Shown here: one piece after another, positions 1 to 7,210 of the stretch
Position numbering within the stretch: position 1 is the stretch's first letter
Layout: every line of letters begins with the position of its first letter
Assembly (NCBI RefSeq): GCF_006783905.1
Contig: NZ_VFPE01000009.1
Location: 18,101 to 82,100 of the forward strand
From: Microbacterium kyungheense
GTDB taxonomy: Bacteria > Actinomycetota > Actinomycetes > Actinomycetales > Microbacteriaceae
Direction of reading: 5' to 3'
Length of the DNA: 64,000 bases
Program-made: the position numbers and the translations under genes
The notes under the pieces: model-generated
Told to the model about the DNA's origin: nothing
Seen by the model: the letters and a program-made list of their open reading frames with translations, nothing else
Databases searched by the model: none

Positions 1-47
1 GCGTCATTGCCGTGCTCCTTGTGTGCGATGCCGGGGTCCCCCGGCGG

Positions 48-113
48 GTTGGTGAGCTTGTCGCCCGGTTGGTGAGCTTGTCGAACCATGGTTGGTGAGC
101 TTGTCGAACCATG
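48..113. repeat. Tandem copies of a GTTGGTGAGCTTGTCG repeat
   Basis: Three copies of GTTGGTGAGCTTGTCG start at 48, 68 and 91. The last two belong to a perfect 23-bp tandem duplication (68-90 and 91-113). The word fits a degenerate family, GGTYGSTGAGCYYGTCGAA, of which two more copies lie inside coding sequences at 2089-2108 and 25679-25698. The array lies directly upstream of the histidine kinase. No function is visible. Confidence 0.85.
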
Positions 114-211
114 GTTGCAAAAAACAAGCTTGCTTGTCAATAGCAAGTAGCGTCGCCCGTCTCCCCCGTGAGGCGGATGCCGCGGCCTCGCGGGATCCGT
201 ACCGTGGAGTC

Positions 212-1489
212 ATGTCCGTCCCGCCACCCGCGACCCCGCCCGGGCGCACGCCGCCCACCCCGCGCGAGCTTCGGGGAGACCTCTGGCTCGCCGCCGCGCT
301 GTTCGTCACGGCGGTGCTCAGCACCGCCCTCGGATCGGTCGCCGGCGTTTACGGCGACGACGCCGCACACGGCACGCAGTGGGCGCTGCTGTACTCGGCG
401 GGCCTCACCGCGCCCCTGGCCGTCCGGCGCCGGTACCCCGAGATCGTCGTGGTGGCCGTCGCGGTCGTCTTCTTCGTGGGAGTGACCTTCCGCATCCCCG
501 ACCTGTACGTCGCGAACGTCTCGATGTTCATCGCGATGTACACGGTCGGCGCGTGGGTCGACGACCGACGCCGCGCGATGTGGGTGCGCGCGGCGGTCAT
601 CGTGGGCATGTTCATCTGGCTGATCGTCACGATGTTCGAGGCGGCGATCGATCCTTCCGACGACGCCCTGTCGAAGGCAGGGCTGTTCTCCCCGTTCGCG
701 GCGATGCTGCTCATCCAGCTGCTGATCAACGCGGCGTTCTTCGGCGGCGCGTACTACATGGGCGATCGCGCGTACGCCGCGGCGATGGAACGCGGCGCCC
801 TCGAGCAGCGCACGCACGAACTCGAACGCGAGCGCGAGGTGACCGCGGCGCAGGCGGTGGCCCTCGACCGCGTGCGCATCGCGCGCGAGTTGCACGACGT
901 CGTCGCCCACCACGTCTCGGCGATGGGCGTGCAGGCGGGCGCTGCCCGCGCGGTGCTCGAGCAGGATCCGGATGCCGCCCGCTCGGCGCTCCTCGGCGTC
1001 GAGGTGTCCGCGCGCTCGGCGCTGGGTGAGCTGCGGCAGCTGCTCGAGACGCTGCGCACGCCCGCCGGCGACCCGGACGGCGCGTCCACGCTGCACCTTT
1101 CCGCCCTGCCCGACCTCGTCGCGCACGCCAACGGCAACGGACTTCGCACGACGCTGACGGTCGTCGGCGACCCGGTGCCGCTCCCCGACCTCGTGCAGGT
1201 GAACGTGTACCGCATCGCCCAGGAGGCGCTCACGAACGCCCGCCGTCACGGCGGACCGGATGCCGCCGCCGATGTGCGCCTGCGCTACAGCGACGACGCG
1301 GTCGAGCTCGAAGTGGTCAACACCGGCCGGGCGGTGACCGCGCCCATGCGGCCCGGACTGGGCCTGGTCGGCATGCGCGAACGCGCCGCGGCATCGGGGG
1401 GCGAGCTCGAGACCGGGCAGCGGTCGCGCGGCGGGTTCCTCGTGCGGCTGCGCGTGCCCCTCGACACGCACGTCGGGGCTGTCGCGTGA
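212..1489 (+). CDS. Sensor histidine kinase, NarL/DesK (HisKA_3) type
   Basis: Membrane-bound two-component sensor kinase of 425 residues. The N-terminal half has several hydrophobic segments (roughly residues 25-175) and only short loops, so the signal is probably sensed in or at the membrane. A coiled stretch leads to the HisKA_3 dimerisation domain, where the motif RIARELHDVVAHH places the phospho-accepting His at about residue 228. The HATPase domain follows with an N-box (QEALTNARRH) and a glycine box (GLGLVGMRERA). Translation could be extended upstream to 92, but ATG 212 has GGAG just upstream and removes a stretch encoded by the repeat array, so I chose 212. The stop overlaps the response regulator start by 4 bp (GTGA), so the two are co-translated. 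The ligand is unknown. The ABC exporter at 3.3-5.3 kb is a plausible target because such pairs often control NatAB-like exporters, but that is inference. Confidence 0.93.
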   Translation: MSVPPPATPPGRTPPTPRELRGDLWLAAALFVTAVLSTALGSVAGVYGDDAAHGTQWALLYSAGLTAPLAVRRRYPEIVVVAVAVVFFVGVTFRIPDLYVANVSMFIAMYTVGAWVDDRRRAMWVRAAVIVGMFIWLIVTMFEAAIDPSDDALSKAGLFSPFAAMLLIQLLINAAFFGGAYYMGDRAYAAAMERGALEQRTHELEREREVTAAQAVALDRVRIARELHDVVAHHVSAMGVQAGAARAVLEQDPDAARSALLGVEVSARSALGELRQLLETLRTPAGDPDGASTLHLSALPDLVAHANGNGLRTTLTVVGDPVPLPDLVQVNVYRIAQEALTNARRHGGPDAAADVRLRYSDDAVELEVVNTGRAVTAPMRPGLGLVGMRERAAASGGELETGQRSRGGFLVRLRVPLDTHVGAVA

Positions 1490-2313
1490 GCGCGCCGATC
1501 CGCGTCCTGCTGGTGGACGATCACGCCGTGATGCGCGCGGGCTTCCGGATGATCCTCGAATCCGCGGGTGATGTCGCCGTGGTCGGCGAGGCCTCGAACG
1601 GGGTCGAGGCGGTGGTGGCGGCATCCACTCTCCGCCCCGATGTGATCTGCATGGACGTGCAGATGCCCGACATGGACGGCCTCGAGGCCACGCGGCGGAT
1701 CGTCGCAGATGCCGGTGTCGACGCGGCGGTCGTCGTCGTCACGACGTTCGATCGCGACGACTACCTCTTCGACGCTCTCGCCGCGGGGGCCAGCGGGTTC
1801 CTGCTCAAGAACGCCGGACCCGAGGAGCTCATCTCGGCCGTGCGCGTCGCCGCCGCCGGCGACGCGCTGCTCGCGCCCGAGGTGACACGCCGCGTGATCG
1901 CGCGCTTCGCCGCAGTGCCCGCCCATCGGCAGGCTGAGGGACCGCGAGCTCCGGCGCAGGGGCCAGGGGCTTCGGGGCAGGTGCCGGGGGCACCGGCGCA
2001 GGCGCCGGGGGCTCCGGGGCAGGGGCCGGGGGCTTCGGCGCACGTATCGCATGGACAGGCTCAGGGGCCGGGGGCTCCGGCGCCACGGCCGGTCGCTGAG
2101 CCCGTCGAAGCGCGCGCTGCGCTCGAGCTCACCGACCGCGAGGCCGAGGTGCTGCGCCTGGTGTCGCAGGCGATGAGCAACGCCGAGATCGCCCAGCGCC
2201 TGTACATCGGCGAGGCGACCGTCAAGACGCATGTCTCGAACGTGCTCCAGAAGCTCGGCGCCCGCGACCGCGTCGCCGCCGTGGTCTACGCGCACCGCCA
2301 CGGCCTGGCCTGA
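1486..2313 (+). CDS. NarL/LuxR-family response regulator with repetitive linker
   Basis: Cytoplasmic DNA-binding partner of the preceding kinase, 275 residues. The receiver domain spans about residues 1-125, with the acidic pair D11/D12 and the phospho-acceptor Asp at about 57 (motif CMDVQMPDMDG). A LuxR-type helix-turn-helix fills the C-terminus from about residue 212 (LTDREAEVLRLV, then EATVKTHVSNVLQKL). NarL proteins are usually near 210-220 residues. The extra length is a Gly/Pro/Ala/Gln-rich linker at residues 145-208, built from 7-residue repeats of the type QGPGAPA and ending in a copy of a dispersed DNA repeat. GTG start, overlapping the kinase stop by 4 bp. A strong hairpin follows the stop. 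Confidence 0.93.
   Translation: MSAPIRVLLVDDHAVMRAGFRMILESAGDVAVVGEASNGVEAVVAASTLRPDVICMDVQMPDMDGLEATRRIVADAGVDAAVVVVTTFDRDDYLFDALAAGASGFLLKNAGPEELISAVRVAAAGDALLAPEVTRRVIARFAAVPAHRQAEGPRAPAQGPGASGQVPGAPAQAPGAPGQGPGASAHVSHGQAQGPGAPAPRPVAEPVEARAALELTDREAEVLRLVSQAMSNAEIAQRLYIGEATVKTHVSNVLQKLGARDRVAAVVYAHRHGLA
1957..2082 (+). repeat. 21-bp coding minisatellite in the response regulator linker
   Basis: Six in-frame 21-bp units (1957, 1978, 1999, 2020, 2041, 2062) encode QGPGASG, QVPGAPA, QAPGAPG, QGPGASA, HVSHGQA and QGPGAPA. The fifth is divergent. Repeat length is a multiple of three, so copy-number change keeps the frame and only lengthens or shortens the linker between receiver and DNA-binding domain. 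Confidence 0.85.
2089..2108 (+). repeat. Dispersed 20-bp repeat copy inside the response regulator
   Basis: CCGGTCGCTGAGCCCGTCGA is an exact reverse complement of 25679-25698 and a relative of the array at 48-113. It is read in frame here as PVAEPV at the end of the linker. Confidence 0.8.
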
Positions 2314-2340
2314 CCCCGGTCGCGCCGCACCCCCGTACGG

Positions 2341-2410
2341 ATCATGTGCTCTCGCCGAGAACCCACGTTGTGCGCGCCTGGATCATGTGCGTTCGGCGAG
2401 AGCACATGAT
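2341..2410. repeat. Nested inverted and direct repeats between convergent genes
   Basis: Arms 2341-2358 (ATCATGTGCTCTCGCCGA) and 2393-2410 are perfect reverse complements 34 bp apart. A further ATCATGTGC at 2382-2390 repeats the left end directly and pairs with GCACATGAT at 2402-2410 to give a 9-bp hairpin. The right arm can therefore form either a long or a short hairpin. It lies between the response regulator stop and its terminator. Function unknown. Confidence 0.8.
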
Positions 2411-2429
2411 GCGGAGGGGATGAAACGAC

Positions 2430-2475
2430 GGATGCCTCGGCCCGAGTCCGCGGGGACTCCAGGGCCGAGGCATCC
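2430..2475. terminator. Bidirectional hairpin terminator
   Basis: Perfect 14-bp stem GGATGCCTCGGCCC (2430-2443) with 2462-2475, extended inside by GAGTCC/GGACTC (2444-2449, 2454-2459). No T tract. It separates the convergent response regulator and FMN reductase genes. Confidence 0.8.
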
Positions 2476-2517
2476 ATCGGCTGGAACGAGGCCGGCGCGC
2501 AGCCGGCCACGAGGGGG

Positions 2518-3087
2518 TCAGGCCGCGACGGCGACCGGGGCGTAACGCTCGATGAGGGCGCCGAACGCCTCGAGGTAGGCCGTGAGGAACTCGGCGGTCT
2601 GCTCGTTGGTGACCTCGCCGGTCTCGGTGAACAGGCCGGGCGTCGTCTGCACGTAACCCTCGGGCTGACCGAGCGTCGGGGCGTTGTAGTGGCTGAGGAT
2701 CGCCTTGAGGTGCTGCTGCGCGGCCGCGGTCGCGATCCCGCCGCCCGACGTGCCGATGACGGCCGTCGGCTTTCCGTCGAACGACCCCTGGCCCCACGGA
2801 CGGGCGGCCCAGTCGAGCGCGTTCTTGAGGACGCCGGGGATGGAGCGGCTGTACTCCGGAGTCACGATGATGACGCCGTCGACGTCCTCGATCGCCTTCT
2901 TGAAGTCGCGGGCGACCTGCGGGTAGTCGGCGTCGTGGTCGGGCGAGTAGAAGGGCAGGTCCTCGATGGGGATCTCCACGAGCGCGGTGCCTTCGGGGGC
3001 GAGACGCTCCAGCGCCTTGGCGAGGCGGCGGTTGATCGAGGTCGACGAGATGCTGCCGACGATGTAGCCGATTTTCCGGTCGGTCAT
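2518..3087 (-). CDS. NADPH-dependent FMN reductase / NAD(P)H oxidoreductase
   Basis: Flavodoxin-fold reductase of 189 residues that would use NAD(P)H to reduce FMN or a quinone or azo substrate in the cytoplasm. The N-terminal phosphate-binding loop reads GSISSTSINRRLAKAL and the family motif TPEYSRSIPGVLKNALDW is present near residue 75. Size and domain span match the family. The frame is open upstream to 3153, but the ATG at 3087 has AAGGAG at a good distance and starts exactly where family members begin. It is divergent from the ABC exporter across a 204-bp region. Its substrate cannot be told from sequence. Confidence 0.9.
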   Translation of the reverse strand: MTDRKIGYIVGSISSTSINRRLAKALERLAPEGTALVEIPIEDLPFYSPDHDADYPQVARDFKKAIEDVDGVIIVTPEYSRSIPGVLKNALDWAARPWGQGSFDGKPTAVIGTSGGGIATAAAQQHLKAILSHYNAPTLGQPEGYVQTTPGLFTETGEVTNEQTAEFLTAYLEAFGALIERYAPVAVAA

Positions 3088-3191
3088 GTGTCCTGCTCCT
3101 TCACAACAAAAAAGGCGTCCGCGGCGGATCCACCGTGGACGTTCCACATCCATGCAAGCACATGAACCTTGGATCTATTCCGTCGTATGCA

Positions 3192-3262
3192 ATCCCCCGC
3201 ACGGCGGACGGTGCAGGATCCCCCGCAGGGGGGAGGACGTGGACCTCGCGCTTGCCTAGCCT
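3192..3262 (+). promoter_or_regulatory. Direct repeats and -10 element upstream of the ABC exporter
   Basis: ATCCCCCGCA occurs twice, at 3192-3201 and 3218-3227, 26 bp apart. The second copy is also the left half of the inverted repeat TCCCCC-GCAG-GGGGGA. A -10 element TAGCCT lies at 3257-3262. The repeats look like a binding site for a regulator, perhaps the two-component system next door (inference). Confidence 0.5.
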
Positions 3263-3291
3263 CGGTTGAGGAGGCAACGAAAGGGGATCAG

Positions 3292-4176
3292 ATGCTGCAG
3301 CTGAGCGGTGTCACCAAGAGCTACGGCGGTCGCCGCGTGCTCGACGGCGTGTCGTTCGACGTCCGGCCGGGGCGGCTCACGGGCTTCGTCGGCGGGAACG
3401 GCGCCGGCAAGACCACGACCATGCGCATCGTGCTGGGTGTGCTGGCGAAGGATGCCGGGACCGTGACGCTGGAGGGCGCCGACGTGACGGCATCCGATCG
3501 CCGCCGTTTCGGCTACATGCCCGAGGAGCGCGGGCTGTACCCGAAGATGAAGGTGCTCGAGCACATCGTGTACCTCGCACGGCTGCACGGCTTCTCGAAG
3601 GCGGATGCCACGGCCCGCGCCCGCGCGCTGCTGGAGCAGCTCGGTCTCGGCGAGCGGCTGGACGACAACGTCGAGACGCTGTCGCTGGGCAATCAGCAGC
3701 GTGCGCAGATCGCCGCCGCCCTCGTGCACGACCCCGAGGTGCTGATCCTCGATGAGCCCTTCTCGGGCCTGGACCCCCTCGCGGTCGACGTCGTCGCCGG
3801 CGTGCTGCAGGAGCGCGCCCAGGCCGGCGCGGCCGTGCTGTTCTCGTCGCACCAGCTCGACGTCGTCGAGCGCCTGTGCGACGACCTCGTCATCATCGCC
3901 GGCGGGACGATCCGGGCCGCGGGGGCCCGTGACGCGCTGCGCGCCCAGCACTCCACCCGCCGGTTCGAGCTCGTCTCGGCGGGCGACGCCGGCTGGCTGC
4001 GTTCCGAGCCGGGGGTCGAGGTGCTCGACTTCGACGGCGGGTACGCCGTGTTCGACGCCGACAGCGACGAGACCGCGCAGCGCGTGCTGCGCCGAGCCGT
4101 CGCCCAGGGGGATGTCGCCAGCTTCGCGCCGCAGCATCCCTCCCTCGCCCAGATCTTCAAGGAGGTCATCCAGTGA
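3292..4176 (+). CDS. ABC transporter ATP-binding protein, NatA/DrrA type
   Basis: ATPase subunit (294 residues) of an ABC exporter. Walker A is GGNGAGKTTT, the signature LSLGNQQR, and Walker B LILDEPFSGLDP followed by the H-loop SSHQLD. A C-terminal extension of about 80 residues after the ATPase core is typical of the NatA/DrrA group. The start ATG 3292 has AAAGGGGA upstream. Translation of the permease follows by a 4-bp overlap. Exporters of this type move sodium, drugs or peptides. The substrate is not visible. Confidence 0.93.
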   Translation: MLQLSGVTKSYGGRRVLDGVSFDVRPGRLTGFVGGNGAGKTTTMRIVLGVLAKDAGTVTLEGADVTASDRRRFGYMPEERGLYPKMKVLEHIVYLARLHGFSKADATARARALLEQLGLGERLDDNVETLSLGNQQRAQIAAALVHDPEVLILDEPFSGLDPLAVDVVAGVLQERAQAGAAVLFSSHQLDVVERLCDDLVIIAGGTIRAAGARDALRAQHSTRRFELVSAGDAGWLRSEPGVEVLDFDGGYAVFDADSDETAQRVLRRAVAQGDVASFAPQHPSLAQIFKEVIQ

Positions 4177-5282
4177 GCACCGCACCGCACCCCGCGACGC
4201 AGGGACTCGGCTACCCGCAGGCGATCTGGCTCGTCGCAGAGCGCGAGATCGCCTCCAAGCTGCGCAGCAAGGCGTTTGTGATCTCAACCGCCGTGCTGCT
4301 GATCGTCGCACTCGCCGGCGTGATCTGGGCCGGCTTCGCGGCGTCGAACCAGACCGGCACGCCGGTCGCCGTCACCGCGGACGCGCAGGAGTACGTGAGT
4401 GGGCTGCCCGGCCTGGACGTCACCGACGTGGCCGACAAGCCCGCAGCCGAGGCGCTCGTCGAGGACGGCACGGTCGACGCCGCGATCGTCGGCGACAGTG
4501 CGTCGCCGATGGGATTCGTCGTGATCGCCGACGACTCCGCGCCGACGCAGCTGCTGCTGTCGCTCGCGCAGCTTCCGCCGGTCGAGCTGCTGAACCCCGA
4601 AGGCGGCCAGGCCGCCGCGCTCGGCTACATCGCCGCGATCGGCTTCGGCATCGTGTTCCTGCTGGCCGCGTCGCTGTTCGGGAGCACCATCGCGCAGAGC
4701 GTCGTCGAAGAGAAGCAGACGCGTGTGGTGGAGCTGCTGATCTCGGCGATCCCCGTGCGGGCGCTGCTGGCGGGCAAAGTGATCGGCAACACCATCCTGG
4801 CGATGGGTCAGATCCTGGTGCTCGCGGCGATCGCCGTCATCGGTCTGACCGTCACCGATCAGACCGCCCTGCTGCAGGGGCTCGGGGCGCCGATCGCCTG
4901 GTTCGCGATCTTCTTCCTCTTCGGGTTCATCCTGCTGGCGTCGCTGTTCGCCGCCGCGGCCTCGATGGTCTCGCGTCAGGAGGACATCGGCTCGACGACC
5001 ATGCCGATCACGATGCTGATCATGGCGCCGTACTTCCTGGTCATCTTCTTCAACGACAACCCGCTGGTGCTGACGATCATGTCGTACGTGCCGTTCTCGG
5101 CCCCGGTGGGGATGCCGATGCGCATCTTCCTGGGACAAGCGCAGTGGTGGGAGCCGCTGGTGTCGCTCGTGATCCTGGTCGCCACGTGCGTGGCCGCGAT
5201 CCTCGTCGCCGCGCGCATCTACCAGAACTCGCTGCTGCGCATGGGCGGCCGCGTGAAGCTCGCCGAGGCCCTCGCCGGCTGA
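4173..5282 (+). CDS. ABC transporter permease, NatB/ABC-2 type
   Basis: Membrane subunit (369 residues) partnering the preceding ATPase. One transmembrane helix near residues 35-55 is followed by an extracytoplasmic domain of about 110 residues and then five or six helices, the usual NatB layout. The segment VEEKQTRVVELLISAIPVRALL is the cytoplasmic coupling region seen in ABC-2 permeases. GTG start overlaps the ATPase stop (GTGA), with AAGGAGGT upstream. Convergent with the GH15 gene. Confidence 0.9.
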   Translation: MSTAPHPATQGLGYPQAIWLVAEREIASKLRSKAFVISTAVLLIVALAGVIWAGFAASNQTGTPVAVTADAQEYVSGLPGLDVTDVADKPAAEALVEDGTVDAAIVGDSASPMGFVVIADDSAPTQLLLSLAQLPPVELLNPEGGQAAALGYIAAIGFGIVFLLAASLFGSTIAQSVVEEKQTRVVELLISAIPVRALLAGKVIGNTILAMGQILVLAAIAVIGLTVTDQTALLQGLGAPIAWFAIFFLFGFILLASLFAAAASMVSRQEDIGSTTMPITMLIMAPYFLVIFFNDNPLVLTIMSYVPFSAPVGMPMRIFLGQAQWWEPLVSLVILVATCVAAILVAARIYQNSLLRMGGRVKLAEALAG

Positions 5283-5343
5283 TCGCGACGAGGTCCGGGA
5301 TCGGCCGGGCCGCGGTACCCGCCGGCGCCGCGGAGGCGCGCCG

Positions 5344-7134
5344 TCAGCGGCGGAGCGCGGCCCGGCCGTGATGCCCGACGAGGGCGTCGGCGGCCCGCAC
5401 GAGTGCGAGATGCGTCAGCGCCTGAGGAGTGTTGCCGGCGTGGCGGGCGGATTCGACGTCGTACTCCTCAGACAGCATGCCGACGTCGTTGGCCAGGCCG
5501 CAGAGCCGGTCCATGAGCGCCGCGGCATCCTGCTTCCGGCCGCTGTTCGCGTACTGCTCGACCAGCCAGAACGAGCAGGCGAGGAACGGATGCTCACCGC
5601 CGGCGAGTCCATCGACATCCGTCTCGGTGCGGTAGCGGCGTACGAGGCCGTCGCGCATCAGGGTTCGCTCGATCTCGGCGACCGTGCCGAGCATGCGCGG
5701 ATCGTCGTAGGCGCAGAACCCGACCTGCGCGAGCAGCAGCAGGGAGGCATCCACCTCGACAGAGCCGTAATGCTGGACGAAGTGACCGCGGCCGGCGTCG
5801 AAGCCATGGCGGTCGACCTCATCCCGGATCTCGTCGCGCGCCCGCTCCCAGGCGTCGGCGTCACCGTCGAGGCCGGACTCGCGGACCGCACGCACGCCGC
5901 GATCCAGCGCGGCCCACACCATCGCGCGCGAGTGCGTGAACATCCGCTCCTCGGCGCGGATCTCCCAGATGCCCCGGTCAGGCCGGTCGCGCCACTGCAG
6001 CATCTGGCCGAGGAGCGCGCGTTGCAGCGGCCACGAGAACGCGTCCTCGGTGATGCCCGCAGCGCGTGTGGCCTCCAGCGCCACGAGCACCTCGCCGATG
6101 ACGTCGGCCTGGTACTGCGAGACGGCGCCGTTGCCGACGCGCACCGGCGCGGCCCCGAGATACCCGGGCAGACTGTCGAGCACCCGCTCCGAGAGTTCAC
6201 GCTCGCCTGCCGCTCCGTACATGATCTGCACATCAGCCGGATCGCCCGCGATCGCGCGCAGCAGCCACGCCCTCCAGCGTTCGGCGGTGCGTGTGAAGCC
6301 GTGCTCCAGCAGCGTCTCGAGCGTCCACGCCGCATCGCGGAGCCAGACGTAGCGGTAGTCCCAGTTGCGCGAACCGCCGAACTCCTCGGGCAGCGACGTG
6401 GTCGCCGCCGCGACGATCCCTCCCGTGCTCTCGTGCGTCAGGGCTCGCAGCAGGAGGAGCGAGCGTACGACGGCCGCGTGGTGGGGCCCGTGGTGATCGA
6501 TACGGTCGGCCCACTCCTGCCACCACGCCCTCGTCGCCTCGAAGGAGGCGTCGACATCCAGTGGCGCGGGAACATCGTGGTGCGACTTGAACCAGGTGAG
6601 ACTCAGGTCTGCCGTGTCACCCGCGGCCACCACGATCCGGCCGACGTGCGCGTGGTCCGCCGCGTCGCGCGCCAGTCCGCGCAGCACGAGCGCGTCCGGC
6701 CCGGCGACGGCGAGCATCGTGGGGGTCTCGGCCGCGACCTTCCGCATCCAGGGCAGGGCCCTCGCGTAGTCCAGGCGCACCCGCAGCTCGTCCTGGAACT
6801 CCACCGCGCCCGAGACGCCGACGATGCGGCGCACCACGTCGACGCGGTGCCCGTCGATCGGCATGAAGTCATGTACCTCGGCAACGCCCGTCGCGCAGCG
6901 CCATGTGGTGACCAGGACGAAGGTGTCGCCGTCGTAGCGGCGTGTCGCCACCGCGCCGGGGTCCGTCGGCCGCAGGCTCCAGCATCCGTGGTCCTCGTCG
7001 CCCAGGAGGGCACCCAAGACGGAGGGCGAGTCGAAGCGCGGCACGCAGAGCCAATCGATGCTCCCGTCACGAGAGACGAGCGCCGCCGTGCGACAGCTGC
7101 TCAGGAGGGCGTAGTCCTCGATCGGTGCGGGCAT
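5344..7134 (-). CDS. Glycoside hydrolase family 15 protein (glucoamylase/trehalase-like)
   Basis: Cytoplasmic glycosidase of 596 residues. No signal peptide is seen. The N-terminal beta-rich domain begins PIEDYALLSSCRTAALVSRDGSIDWLC, the hallmark of the trehalase-like GH15 group in actinobacteria, and the alpha/alpha-barrel follows (RNWDYRYVWLRDAAWTLETL; later WEIRAEERMFTHSRAMVWAAL). Length is the family norm of about 600. The frame is open 69 codons further, but ATG 7134 gives the canonical N-terminus and clears the divergent promoter. It is divergent from glucose-6-phosphate dehydrogenase by 76 bp, which suggests joint control of glucose release and entry into the pentose phosphate route (inference). 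Substrate could be trehalose or an alpha-glucan. Confidence 0.9.
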   Translation of the reverse strand: MPAPIEDYALLSSCRTAALVSRDGSIDWLCVPRFDSPSVLGALLGDEDHGCWSLRPTDPGAVATRRYDGDTFVLVTTWRCATGVAEVHDFMPIDGHRVDVVRRIVGVSGAVEFQDELRVRLDYARALPWMRKVAAETPTMLAVAGPDALVLRGLARDAADHAHVGRIVVAAGDTADLSLTWFKSHHDVPAPLDVDASFEATRAWWQEWADRIDHHGPHHAAVVRSLLLLRALTHESTGGIVAAATTSLPEEFGGSRNWDYRYVWLRDAAWTLETLLEHGFTRTAERWRAWLLRAIAGDPADVQIMYGAAGERELSERVLDSLPGYLGAAPVRVGNGAVSQYQADVIGEVLVALEATRAAGITEDAFSWPLQRALLGQMLQWRDRPDRGIWEIRAEERMFTHSRAMVWAALDRGVRAVRESGLDGDADAWERARDEIRDEVDRHGFDAGRGHFVQHYGSVEVDASLLLLAQVGFCAYDDPRMLGTVAEIERTLMRDGLVRRYRTETDVDGLAGGEHPFLACSFWLVEQYANSGRKQDAAALMDRLCGLANDVGMLSEEYDVESARHAGNTPQALTHLALVRAADALVGHHGRAALRR

Positions 7135-7197
7135 CGGCCGATTGTCGCAAACCCGACCGCCGCGCGACAGCCCCTCACGCACACGACCCCGCCGGTC

Positions 7198-7210
7198 TAG
7201 CTTGGGCCGC
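7198..7210 (+). promoter_or_regulatory. -10 element for leaderless zwf-like gene
   Basis: TAGCTT at 7198-7203 ends 7 bp before the ATG at 7211 and there is no ribosome binding site, so the transcript should begin at or next to the start codon. Confidence 0.6.

Noticed and set aside
48..113. Possible CRISPR array
   Set aside because: Units are tandem without distinct spacers and no cas gene is present.
5283..5343. GC-rich dyads (CCGCGG repeats) between the convergent permease and GH15 genes
   Set aside because: Short self-complementary words are expected at this GC content; no extended stem.
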